7,968 nt of DNA. Origin: LMEP-6097 sp049314535. Its GTDB lineage: Bacteria > Cyanobacteriota > Vampirovibrionia > LMEP-6097. Below the pieces are notes generated by a model. It had not been told where the DNA came from. It saw only the letters and a program-made list of their open reading frames with translations, and made no database searches. The stretch is from the NCBI GenBank assembly GCA_049314535.1, contig JBMOEX010000092.1, forward strand, positions 1-7,968. Reading direction: 5' to 3'. The position numbers and the translations under genes are program-made. Shown one piece after another: positions 1-7,530 of the stretch; within the stretch, counting starts at the first letter, position 1; every line of letters starts with the position of its first letter.

Positions 1-1568
1 ATAGTGAGTTCAAAGCCTCTCTCCATAAACATCGCAAAAAGATCTGATTTAGTATTCGGATAATTTTTCTTAGCGAACTCTGCTAGAGAGGGGTTCATAT
101 TTTTCCCACCCATATATGGTGGATTTGCGACTACTACATGATATTTAGCCAGTAAATAGTCTATTAAATCTAATACTTTTAGGACTTTTTTATGAGTCTC
201 TTGAGTAAATAAATTTTCAGCTAAACCTTTAGCCTCAAGGTGTTTACGTAAAAACTGAGTATCCTTAATCTTCGGGTTTATTAAGGCACCATAATTTTGA
301 GCTTCTCTAAAATCTTTAAGCTGACTTAAAAATTCACTAGTAAATAAATCACTGTGAGCGACTTCTATATAAGATTTTAATTTATCTTCATCTATATTAA
401 CATTCTTCATCAGGCAGATATTCGGCTCAACTGCCCTACTGAAAAGCTTTCTATCTCTATATCTAGCTTTCATCGTAATGGCGAAAGCAGCTAATTCAGC
501 AGCTCTTTCATCTATCTCTATTCCATAGAGGTTTTTACTTATAATCGATTTCACTATTTCAGCATCATCAGTAAAACCTTCTTCTAAGTACATTTCATAA
601 AGTAAGTCGAAAGCATATACTAATATATGACCTGAACCACAGGCTGGGTCACAGACCTTAATCTCTTCTACTGAGCTGATCTTGAGAAAATCAATTTCAT
701 TTTCAGGCTCTATAAAATATTCCATTTTCTCTCTAAGACAAGAGTTCGGCTTATTTAAAATCCATAATCTCCCGAGAGAATTTTCTACTAAATATTTCAC
801 TATCCAGTGAGGCGTAAATAACTGAGTAGCTGCTGGAATATCTTTCGCTAGAGCTTTCTTGCCTTTTTTAAAACTATTAAACACTTCATCTTTTCTCTCT
901 GAAATATAATACTGATAGAGCCAGCCGATAACCTCTACATTCGGGGACGAATCAGATTCATTAACGCACCTTTCGGGATAAAGATTTTCACGGATCAGAG
1001 TTAAGATGGAATTCCCAGAGAATAAATCTTCAGGTATTAAAAGCTGAGTGTAATCCTCTATCATCGAAAAAAGAAAAGGCATCTGCTCCCTGTAATATTT
1101 ACAGACCCCGATTAAAAGTAATTTATAAGCCTCAGTAAAAGGATCTTCACTGGTTTTCGTTCCATTTAAGAGATTTTTTATTTCTTGAACATCCTCTGCC
1201 TGAGAAATAATCTCGCTATCTATATATCCCGCTTTCGCAGAAGCTAAAATCTCGGGATTAAATTCACCTTTCAGTGGAGATACTACTTTCATGGAAGTGA
1301 AATTATTTAAATCCATAAAACGTAAAGCACAGAAACGATTAAACCAGATATAAGAAACCCTTTCCACTAGAGCATTCTTAGCTTCCTTCTCGTCTTTAGT
1401 CGTCTTTTTTAAATTCTCTAAAGCTTCCTTTAAGGAGTGAAAAGCCTGTGGATTAGCCCGCACTGAACTATTTTCAGCACTTAATAAAGAGTCTAATTTA
1501 GAAGAAATCTCTTCCATTAAGAGCTTTCTAGCGTATTGAGCAAACTTTTTTAATTTCGAATAATCCAT
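1..1568 (-). CDS. pglX: BREX-1 adenine-specific DNA methyltransferase PglX, N-terminal 522 residues (3' end outside window)
   Basis: PglX is the BREX N6-adenine methyltransferase. It uses S-adenosylmethionine to mark host DNA and is also needed for exclusion of unmodified phage. The frame is open from the ATG at 1568 to the left edge (522 full codons). The opening, MDYSKLKKFAQYAR, resembles PglX N-termini as I recall them. A helical region follows, then ATQLFTPHWIVKYL (residues 247-260), typical of type IIG/PglX-like enzymes. SAM-binding motif I is DPACGSGH (307-314), YGIEID (348-353) is the next SAM-pocket motif, and the catalytic motif IV is NPPY (482-485), the form expected for adenine-N6 transfer. 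All are intact. Full-length PglX is usually about 1,200 residues, so the target-recognition C-terminal half is not seen. An in-frame ATG two codons upstream (1574, giving MLM...) is an alternative start, directly preceded by a stop codon. A weak AGGA lies 14 bases before 1574 and 20 before 1568. It follows the accessory ATPase gene closely, so it is probably co-transcribed and coupled. Confidence 0.95.
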   Translation of the reverse strand, partial: MDYSKLKKFAQYARKLLMEEISSKLDSLLSAENSSVRANPQAFHSLKEALENLKKTTKDEKEAKNALVERVSYIWFNRFCALRFMDLNNFTSMKVVSPLKGEFNPEILASAKAGYIDSEIISQAEDVQEIKNLLNGTKTSEDPFTEAYKLLLIGVCKYYREQMPFLFSMIEDYTQLLIPEDLFSGNSILTLIRENLYPERCVNESDSSPNVEVIGWLYQYYISERKDEVFNSFKKGKKALAKDIPAATQLFTPHWIVKYLVENSLGRLWILNKPNSCLREKMEYFIEPENEIDFLKISSVEEIKVCDPACGSGHILVYAFDLLYEMYLEEGFTDDAEIVKSIISKNLYGIEIDERAAELAAFAITMKARYRDRKLFSRAVEPNICLMKNVNIDEDKLKSYIEVAHSDLFTSEFLSQLKDFREAQNYGALINPKIKDTQFLRKHLEAKGLAENLFTQETHKKVLKVLDLIDYLLAKYHVVVANPPYMGGKNMNPSLAEFAKKNYPNTKSDLFAMFMERGFELT

Positions 1569-1585
1569 TAGCATTTAAAGTACAT

Positions 1586-2674
1586 TTATCCTAGAGCCTT
1601 TTCTATATCAGCCTCGTATAATTCCACGAAGGTATCGGTAATTAAGTTTTTGGATATTTTAGCAAAAGAGTCCTGTGAGTCTATTTTTATATCATCGGAT
1701 TCAGAATCACGATAAAGATTATGGAATTTAATTTCATCACCTTTCCCTTCATCTACTAATAAATCAAACCACTTCAATAAAACATAATCATGAGTCGCGA
1801 TAACGATCTGCTGCCCATTACGAGCTAGTTCTATAAGAATTTCTGCTATAAGTTTTAGTAGCTGAGGATTAAGATTATTTTCTGGTTCATCCCAAAGCAG
1901 AGTACCAGAAGACCCTGGCACTAAAGTACCTGTTTCTAATAATCTATAAAGAACTCCTAATTTTTTATAACCTTCTGCGATTAAGCTAGCTGGGAGCTCT
2001 TGTTTAGATGCAGATTTAAAATCGACCTTTCCACTTCCATGAAAAATAAATTTTCCACCTACTAAATTCTCTATTTTTTCTATAACCCATTTACTTTTCT
2101 CATTCAGCTCAGAATCCTTTACCTCAGGCAGCTCTAAAGACTTACAGAGATCATAAAAAGTTTGATCTAAAGCTAAATCATATTTCTCATAAAGACTAGT
2201 AAAGCCTTTCATTAAAGATATTATCTCTTTAGATGGAATGAAGATCGGATTAGGTATCGTAGAGAAACGATTTAGTTCTTTCTCATCGACCACTTTAACT
2301 TCTTTAGAATTATTATTAAAACTATAATCTATTTCTAAGTTTTGATTATTAGCAGCAAGGGAATGCAGGCAGACCTCAGCTTTTAATCCCTGTTCTGATG
2401 GGGTTCTCTTTAATTTACCAAGTGCATTATCTGGCTTAAAAACATCTATAAGGCTCTCAGAGATATATTTATTACTATCACTAATGAAATCCTGCATTGC
2501 TACTTCATCAGCAAAAAAAGCCCGATTAAATCCTGTAACACTCGCATAAATAGCTTTCAGGATATGCGTTTTACCAGAAGCATTAGCCCCTATTATCAGA
2601 TTTAATTTAGGTGAGAAATTAAGCTCTAAATCTTTAAAGGCTGTAAAATTCTTTAATTTTAGACTCCTAATCAT
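1586..2674 (-). CDS. Accessory ABC/AAA_21-type ATPase inserted between brxC and pglX
   Basis: This 362-residue soluble ATPase has the ABC-type (SMC/RecF-like, AAA_21) head. The N-terminus (IRSLKLKNFTAFKDLEL) is the usual first strand pair. Walker A is GANASGKT (29-36). A signature-like helix, LPASLIAEGYKKLGVLYRLL, lies at 227-246. Walker B is TLLWDEPE (258-265) with catalytic Glu263, followed by the D-loop region NNLNP. The switch histidine is His295 in ATHD (293-296). About 190 residues between Walker A and the signature form a lid or insertion of unknown role. The roughly 65-residue tail shows no TOPRIM, HNH or other nuclease motif. The start codon overlaps the brxC stop as ATGA, which argues for translational coupling. 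An AAGG lies about 15 bases upstream, too far to be convincing. Such ATPases occur in defence systems such as OLD/Gabija and PARIS with an effector partner, but none is adjacent here. I infer a BREX accessory factor or an embedded defence gene. The fold is secure and the role unknown. Confidence 0.9.
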   Translation of the reverse strand: MIRSLKLKNFTAFKDLELNFSPKLNLIIGANASGKTHILKAIYASVTGFNRAFFADEVAMQDFISDSNKYISESLIDVFKPDNALGKLKRTPSEQGLKAEVCLHSLAANNQNLEIDYSFNNNSKEVKVVDEKELNRFSTIPNPIFIPSKEIISLMKGFTSLYEKYDLALDQTFYDLCKSLELPEVKDSELNEKSKWVIEKIENLVGGKFIFHGSGKVDFKSASKQELPASLIAEGYKKLGVLYRLLETGTLVPGSSGTLLWDEPENNLNPQLLKLIAEILIELARNGQQIVIATHDYVLLKWFDLLVDEGKGDEIKFHNLYRDSESDDIKIDSQDSFAKISKNLITDTFVELYEADIEKALG

Positions 2675-5600
2675 AGCTGGACGATATTACCTTTCTCTAT
2701 CTCTTTTATTATCGCTGTTTCAACAGCATTTAAGTAATTAGATAAATCGTCGCTATTCTTAATCGTCTTCTTTTTAAAAGAGATATTTACATCTGCAACT
2801 CTCACCATAAGTGGCTGAGAGACTAGTTTAGTATTATCTTTCAGTTTCACCGCAATAGCTGAATTCGATTCCTTCTCTTCATTTTCTCCATCGATTGTCG
2901 GTCTCTGAGTGACTTCCTTTGAATGAATTAGAGTTAGATAATTTTTAAAAGTATTTCTCTCAAATTCACTTAATATCTGATTAATATTCGCAAGATTATT
3001 TTCTTCATCAATGCGATCTTTTATTCGCTTAAAATCTACTGTGATCCGTTCTAGTTCAGATTTTCCTAAGAGATTAAAATTCTCCTCCGCTTCTAATGAA
3101 GAGCTTAGATTACTAAGCTTAATTAAATTTTCTTCTCTACATTCACGTAAAACCATTTCTAAATTAGCACTGAGTTCTTCATAAATATCTTTAAGCTTCT
3201 TTAGAGAAGAGCCTTTCAAGAGTTCTGTATCATTTAAAAGATTCTGCATTCCTTCGAGTAAATCTTCTTTCAAAATAGAAATGTTTATTTTATTTTGTTC
3301 ATAAAATTCATAGGCTTTATCGAAAATTTCTTTCTGCGTATTACTATTAAAGAACTTAATAACCGTATCTAAATTCTCTTCTTTTAATTTTAATAAGCCT
3401 TCTGAGGAATTTAAAAAATCACTAAAATAATAATCCTTATCAAATTTAGTAGATGACTCTAAACTCTCTAATGCCTCTAAACTACTACTAAGAAATTTAT
3501 ATTTTTGTTTTTGGCTTAGATAGTTCTTCTTAAAATCACTTAGCAGCTCCTCTGCATAACTTTTATAATCACTAACTAATGCTTTCGGATCTTTAGTCTC
3601 AACTGGTCTTAGAGAGAAGTCTTTCAGAAAATTAGAGAATTTTTTAATTAGTTCTGGCTGAATATCTGAATTAGGCGTAATGATAATGTCTGAAATCAAA
3701 CTGCTATTTAATAAATTATCAGCAAGCTTCTTTTTATCTAAATACTCTCCCCTGAAATGAGCTTCTAGCTTAGAGTTTATAAAAAGCTTAGCTATAATAT
3801 AGAGGCTTGATATTTGGGACCAGCCATAAGGTACTATTTTAAATTTATCCACTATCTCTTTCACAGATATTCTTATAGCGCTTCTATGTTTTTCATTTAT
3901 AAAATTGAGTACTTCCTGCATATCTTCAGTGATAAGTAAGGCATCAGAATAGACATCTTGGTTTGCTATAGCTTTAATATCGGTTTCTAAATATATTCGA
4001 TCTACCAGCTTTAGCTGTGGGTATGCTGCTTCTATTAACTTTCCGAAACCATTAGTAATAATATCTTTAAGCTCACCAGCAAGCTCAATGCTTCTACCAG
4101 AGACATAAAAATTGGCTTCTTCACAGAGTGTGACTATTCTTTTTTCTATATCTTTCTTTCTATTTTCATTTTGAGTTTTCTTAATATCTAAAATGCTTTT
4201 ATGGGATTCTAATTCCCGAGAAGAATAATTATTTTTATAGAACTTTTCTGTCTGTATAAATATATTTATATCCTTGATTAAATTAGAATCTTGTTTTAAT
4301 TGAATAATTAATTCTCTTGAATTAAGTGAAGCTGTTTTAACTTGAGCTTCTGTAAAATTAGTATATGGGGTTACTAAGTGAATAGCTAACTCTGAATCCC
4401 TGCCATAGAGACGATCATCGACCTTTATCGCAAAATCATACTCTTGCTTATTTTTAGCATACGATATTTTCTTCTTAGTACTTAACTGCTCATCAAAAAT
4501 TGTCCGTTTAAATATATCAGCTAGCTCTGTCTTATCAATTTCAGTATCCTTAATCTGCATCTCAATATTTTTCTCTTCATTAGTCAGATAGGTATAAATC
4601 TCAGCCTGCCTTTCAATGTAAGAATCATTCTCTAGCTTATTAAGAGACTCTTGAACCTGAATCCTCAGCTGCTTTAAATCGACATCTAAATTATCAATTA
4701 GTAAAATGCTGATATTCTGAACACTCGCTTTAAAATCCTTTTCTTTGTACCTCACAAGAGCTAAAATCTTTAACACTTTTAGTGTAAATTCATCCATTCT
4801 TTTTGCAGCATTATCAATGGTGGTAGTAATGCTAGTTTTCAAATCTTTGATTTGATCATACATCTTATCGAAAGTCACTAAGAATCCTAAATCTTCATCT
4901 AATAATTCCTGAGCGATTTTCTGAAAAACAAAGATTAAAGTTCTATTACCCACGGACTTATGCTGACCAGTAAAAGCATTATTCTCAGAGAGGCTTTCGA
5001 TAACAGTTTGAAAAAGCTCATATTGATAAGGCAAAAATGGATAAGAATTCACATACTCATCTATAGTGAAATCCTTATTAGTTTTCCCAGAACCTTCTCC
5101 AAAAGAGAAGAGTGTTTTTAAACTAGCCTCATGTCTTTGGAAAATATTCAAAAGCGGCTCTCTTGCTGCTTCATTCTTCTCTAGAACCCTCTTCTGAACT
5201 ATCTCAGAAACATCTGAATTGTTAAGCTTAAGCTGCACAGCGAATCTTGCTTGAATTTTACTAAAATCATGCCCTTGAAATTTGCCGACACATTCACTAA
5301 CTGCTTCCTGAGAGGTTACCACTAACCAAGCTCTCCCTTTAGTTTTAGTATTTAAGCTCTCAGCTAGGCTTTGGAGATTAACCATTAACTTAGTGTTATC
5401 TGCGATAAACTGTCCTATTTCATCTACGAAAAAATTCAAACGAAAACCTTTATCTTGCTTGTCTATAAAAGCTTTCACCATTTCCGCAAAGGTATCTATA
5501 GAGACAGTAAAGTCATCTCTATATTTATCTAGAATTTTTTCCTGTTTTGATCCCGTAATCTTAAAATAGACTTGGTCTACCTCATTAGAAAAACGAGTCG

Positions 5601-6210
5601 CTCTTTCTCTACCTTCATTTTTCCATTTAATACCAGTATTACTTTCGAACTCAGAAATAAAATCTGTAAGTAAATTTTCAGAATCTAAATCTCGCTCAAA
5701 CTGAGCTATATAAGCCTGTTCGGGATAGTAACCACATTCTTCATTAAACACCTTTAGAAAAGCTGAAAGCAGGATATCAAAATCCGTCTTTTTATTCACT
5801 ATATCTGCCTTCTGATCTATATTAAATAAAATACTGCGTGACCGCCTAGCAACTGCTCGTTCTAAGAGTCCTAGCGTGAGATCAGAATTTGGACTATTTA
5901 GTTTTTTTAATTTCTCTAAAAACAGCTCAGAGCTTTTACATGATTCTAATGGTTTATCTTCAAGAACGATGGAAAGCATTTTTAATAAATGAGATTTACC
6001 AGAACCAAAATGACCAGATATCCAAACACCGTTCACTACTGGATTGTTATTATATTCTTCCAAAAAAGCTTCTATATGTTTTTCAATATTGTCAGAAATA
6101 ACATATTCCTTGAGCTCCTCTTCAAGATTAGCGAGAGAGCTTTCATCAGCTTTGATTACTGGATCAATTGCTCGGTTAATGTCCTGTAAAAATATTTCTT
6201 GTAGTTTCAT
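2671..6210 (-). CDS. brxC: BREX-1 P-loop ATPase BrxC
   Basis: BrxC is the large cytoplasmic P-loop NTPase (PglY/DUF499-like) common to BREX systems. It is required for phage exclusion and, in several type 1 systems, for PglX-dependent methylation. At 1,179 residues it is close to the usual length of about 1,200. Walker A is GHFGSGKS (66-73). Walker B is FFVDEIGQF (260-268) with Asp263 and Glu264. A sensor-like strand, WLVVTSQEA, lies at 295-303, and QARFAVQLKL (320-329) follows with a possible arginine finger. YPFLPYQYELF (390-400) and GQHKSVGNRT (415-424) are conserved-looking elements of this family. The C-terminal two thirds is charged, helical and Lys/Glu/Leu-rich, with probable coiled coils, and ends in a segment containing NISFKKKTIKNSDDL. 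The ATG directly abuts the brxB stop (TAAATG), with AGAGG 14 bases upstream. The 3' end overlaps the next ATPase gene by 4 bases. No frameshift or missing ATPase residue is seen, so it should be functional. Confidence 0.95.
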   Translation of the reverse strand: MKLQEIFLQDINRAIDPVIKADESSLANLEEELKEYVISDNIEKHIEAFLEEYNNNPVVNGVWISGHFGSGKSHLLKMLSIVLEDKPLESCKSSELFLEKLKKLNSPNSDLTLGLLERAVARRSRSILFNIDQKADIVNKKTDFDILLSAFLKVFNEECGYYPEQAYIAQFERDLDSENLLTDFISEFESNTGIKWKNEGRERATRFSNEVDQVYFKITGSKQEKILDKYRDDFTVSIDTFAEMVKAFIDKQDKGFRLNFFVDEIGQFIADNTKLMVNLQSLAESLNTKTKGRAWLVVTSQEAVSECVGKFQGHDFSKIQARFAVQLKLNNSDVSEIVQKRVLEKNEAAREPLLNIFQRHEASLKTLFSFGEGSGKTNKDFTIDEYVNSYPFLPYQYELFQTVIESLSENNAFTGQHKSVGNRTLIFVFQKIAQELLDEDLGFLVTFDKMYDQIKDLKTSITTTIDNAAKRMDEFTLKVLKILALVRYKEKDFKASVQNISILLIDNLDVDLKQLRIQVQESLNKLENDSYIERQAEIYTYLTNEEKNIEMQIKDTEIDKTELADIFKRTIFDEQLSTKKKISYAKNKQEYDFAIKVDDRLYGRDSELAIHLVTPYTNFTEAQVKTASLNSRELIIQLKQDSNLIKDINIFIQTEKFYKNNYSSRELESHKSILDIKKTQNENRKKDIEKRIVTLCEEANFYVSGRSIELAGELKDIITNGFGKLIEAAYPQLKLVDRIYLETDIKAIANQDVYSDALLITEDMQEVLNFINEKHRSAIRISVKEIVDKFKIVPYGWSQISSLYIIAKLFINSKLEAHFRGEYLDKKKLADNLLNSSLISDIIITPNSDIQPELIKKFSNFLKDFSLRPVETKDPKALVSDYKSYAEELLSDFKKNYLSQKQKYKFLSSSLEALESLESSTKFDKDYYFSDFLNSSEGLLKLKEENLDTVIKFFNSNTQKEIFDKAYEFYEQNKINISILKEDLLEGMQNLLNDTELLKGSSLKKLKDIYEELSANLEMVLRECREENLIKLSNLSSSLEAEENFNLLGKSELERITVDFKRIKDRIDEENNLANINQILSEFERNTFKNYLTLIHSKEVTQRPTIDGENEEKESNSAIAVKLKDNTKLVSQPLMVRVADVNISFKKKTIKNSDDLSNYLNAVETAIIKEIEKGNIVQL

Positions 6211-6816
6211 TTATAAATTTAAATCCTCTATATTAAACGCACGGTAATGATGATCGTAATCCAGACGGCTAAAGAGTCTTAAATAAGTTCCCTTGTCATC
6301 ACTTTGGCAGTAGATGCCTGGAAAAAATATTAACACCACTATTTCTTTTACCTTACAGGAAAGATTTTCCAAGAGCTTACTTAATCTAAGATATGGAAAA
6401 ACCTCACCTACTCCAGAGATAAAAAGAAGTTCTGGTTTTAACTTTTCACATTTATCCCCAATCTTTTCAGCTACTTTTTGAGAAGTTAATACACCCTGCA
6501 AATCTTCAATGAAGCGTTTTTTATCTCGCTCGGCTTCAGTCTCTAAAAAATATTTCAGATCATCAAGATTATTATCTAATAACTCTAGGGAAAGCTCATA
6601 TAGATTAATGGACAGATGCTTAATATCATTTTTAATTAAGTGAGACTCTAAGCTAGGAATATCTTCATTTATTTTATTCTGTTCACTTATCTCATAGGGA
6701 ACTATAAAAAACGGTATGTCATTGTATTTTTTGCAATCTAAATTGTCCTTATTACTTGTAAATTTAAGTAATAAATCGAATCTCTGCTTTCGATTTAATT
6801 TTTCCTTTAAGGACAT
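6211..6816 (-). CDS. brxB: BREX protein BrxB (DUF1788), 201 residues
   Basis: BrxB is a small core protein of type 1 BREX (DUF1788). It is needed for defence, but its biochemical role is unsettled. With the start at 6816 the protein is 201 residues, a normal length. Family hallmarks are IPFFIVPYE (34-42), FISGVGEVFPYLRL (132-145, the GVGEV(Y/F)PY block), IFFPGIYC (163-170) and a closing YRAFNIEDL (191-199). The frame stays open to an ATG at 6873, but that would overlap brxA by 47 bases and add an unrelated hydrophobic leader that simply reads the brxA 3' end in another frame. The ATG at 6816 gives MSLKEKLNRKQRFDLL, which matches the expected N-terminal helix. It lies 10 bases after the brxA stop with no good Shine-Dalgarno sequence, so translation is probably coupled to brxA. 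Its stop abuts the brxC ATG. A soluble protein is expected. Confidence 0.92.
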   Translation of the reverse strand: MSLKEKLNRKQRFDLLLKFTSNKDNLDCKKYNDIPFFIVPYEISEQNKINEDIPSLESHLIKNDIKHLSINLYELSLELLDNNLDDLKYFLETEAERDKKRFIEDLQGVLTSQKVAEKIGDKCEKLKPELLFISGVGEVFPYLRLSKLLENLSCKVKEIVVLIFFPGIYCQSDDKGTYLRLFSRLDYDHHYRAFNIEDLNL

Positions 6817-6826
6817 CAGCTTAATT

Positions 6827-7423
6827 CTAATTGATTCTAGGAAATATAAGCAAATCACGCTTATCGCTATCAATTATTATCTTAATTAAATCCTTGGGAA
6901 AAGAAACTGGTAATACATCAAAATTTTCATCTAATATTCTAGCTTCCTGTAAGGATTTAAAAGTATATCGCCTGAACTTAAGTAGCCTTGCCGCTTCTAG
7001 CGAAATTAATTCTGGGTAGTATATGGTTTTATCATTAAAGAAAACATCGAAATTTCGCTTCGTGAAATTAATAATCTTTTCCTCTCTGTAAGCTTGATGT
7101 AAATAAATTAAAAAATCATAAATTAACCTATATTTTTTACTCAAAGCTAAGATCAAAAGATAGAGCTTGTCCTGTAAATTTGCAGTATTGAAAAATTCGA
7201 GTTGAGCATCACTCAGTAACACAAGCCTAGACCTTATTTCACAAAGTATTCTTGTAGCCGAACTGCTTTTATCACTCTGTGTAATATTTAACTCTAGTGC
7301 CTCTTTTCTAGCTGTTACCCAGTCCTGATGTTTTAAATATAAGGAAATAAATTCAATACTAGGGTAAATTAATAAACTACCTACGGTGAAATTCATATTA
7401 TATTTAGGCTTTTGTGCGAGCAT
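6827..7423 (-). CDS. brxA: BREX protein BrxA (DUF1819), first gene of the operon
   Basis: BrxA (DUF1819) was once labelled an inner-membrane protein by annotation pipelines. It is now known in other BREX systems as a small helical DNA-binding protein, and some systems can defend without it. This copy is 198 residues, the usual size. The N-terminal KPKYNMNFTVGSLLIYPS (5-22) matches the family's opening YxxxxTxGxLL pattern. The remainder is helical, including KYRLIYDFLIYLHQAYREE (97-115) and the closing FPKDLIKIIIDSDKRDLLIF. No membrane helix is evident. The ATG at 7423 is the only start that retains the KPKYN block, because the frame closes just upstream. The internal ATG at 7396 (MNFTVG) is less likely. 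There is no convincing Shine-Dalgarno sequence. A candidate -10 box lies only about 11 bases upstream, so the 5' leader may be very short. It heads the minus-strand operon, with brxB starting 10 bases after its stop. Confidence 0.92.
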   Translation of the reverse strand: MLAQKPKYNMNFTVGSLLIYPSIEFISLYLKHQDWVTARKEALELNITQSDKSSSATRILCEIRSRLVLLSDAQLEFFNTANLQDKLYLLILALSKKYRLIYDFLIYLHQAYREEKIINFTKRNFDVFFNDKTIYYPELISLEAARLLKFRRYTFKSLQEARILDENFDVLPVSFPKDLIKIIIDSDKRDLLIFPRIN

Positions 7424-7434
7424 CTCTATATCAT

Positions 7435-7463
7435 TTTATATTTTGCTTGAGCTTCATACAAAA
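7435..7463 (-). promoter_or_regulatory. Candidate promoter for the BREX operon
   Basis: On the minus strand, TATAAA (7440-7435) makes a good -10 box. A weak -35, TTTTGT (7463-7458), sits 17 bases upstream. The left arm of the inverted repeat fills the spacer exactly. Transcription would begin near 7428, leaving brxA with an almost absent leader, which is unusual and keeps confidence low. A start further upstream is the main alternative. Confidence 0.35.
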
Positions 7464-7494
7464 GCACTGTGGCCAACCCTGAACTTCAAGCAAA
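7442..7494. repeat. Inverted repeat, 15-base arms matching at 13 of 15 positions
   Basis: The left arm is TTTGCTTGAGCTTCA (7442-7456) and the right arm is TGAACTTCAAGCAAA (7480-7494). The reverse complement of the right arm differs from the left at two adjacent bases only. The arms are separated by 23 bases, so their centres are 38 bases apart, between three and four helical turns. Each arm abuts a candidate -10 box. The right arm also contains the small palindrome TGAACTTCA. A pair of operator half-sites or sites for a dimeric regulator is the likeliest reading. A long-loop RNA hairpin is possible but less likely. Confidence 0.65.
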
Positions 7495-7500
7495 TATGCT
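7472..7500 (+). promoter_or_regulatory. Candidate promoter for the divergent membrane-protein gene
   Basis: TATGCT (7495-7500) can serve as a -10 box directly after the right arm of the inverted repeat. The hexamer 17 bases upstream (GCCAAC, 7472-7477) is a poor -35. Transcription from about 7507 would give a leader of about 29 bases that includes the strong ribosome binding site at 7524-7530. The weak -35 would suit an activator-dependent promoter, but that is inference. Confidence 0.3.
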
Positions 7501-7523
7501 AGCCTTAATTTTAATCTAATCAT

Positions 7524-7530
7524 AGAGGGA
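7524..7530 (+). promoter_or_regulatory. Strong ribosome binding site of the divergent gene
   Basis: AGAGGGA lies 5 bases before the ATG at 7536, a good Shine-Dalgarno sequence and spacing. It fixes the start of the plus-strand gene and contrasts with the BREX genes, none of which has a well-spaced site. Confidence 0.75.

Noticed and set aside
1..1568. Proline codon CCG in pglX appears only before Asn or Lys codons (CCG-AAN, five of five)
   Set aside because: The count is too small, and the neighbouring genes do not follow the rule (CCT-AAT, CCA-AAT and CCG-ATC occur there), so chance is the better explanation.
1586..2674. Reading the accessory ATPase as an OLD-family nuclease or as a complete PARIS module
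   Set aside because: No TOPRIM residues follow the ATPase domain, the protein ends about 65 residues after the switch histidine, and no TOPRIM/DUF4435 partner lies between it and pglX.
5078..5101. A GEGSGKT string in BrxC (residues 371-377) that resembles a second Walker A
   Set aside because: The P-loop needs a glycine five residues before the G of GKT, and that position is Phe370. It is not preceded by a clear hydrophobic strand, and BrxC already has a proper Walker A at 66-73 paired with a Walker B at 260-268.
5889..6247. Three overlapping plus-strand open frames (5889-6101, 5989-6189, 6044-6247) of 66 to 70 codons
   Set aside because: They lie antisense to the 5' end of brxC, including its Walker A region, have no ribosome binding sites or recognisable motifs, and overlap each other in different frames. 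They are by-products of the brxC codons.
6831..7019. Plus-strand open frame of 62 codons
   Set aside because: It is antisense to the conserved 3' half of brxA, with no ribosome binding site or protein-like features beyond the mirrored codon bias.
7442..7494. The inverted repeat as the ends of a tiny mobile element or as a transcription terminator
   Set aside because: Only 23 bases lie between the arms and no flanking target duplication is visible. For a terminator the loop is too long, the stem is AT-rich with an internal mismatch pair, and both flanking genes start rather than end here.
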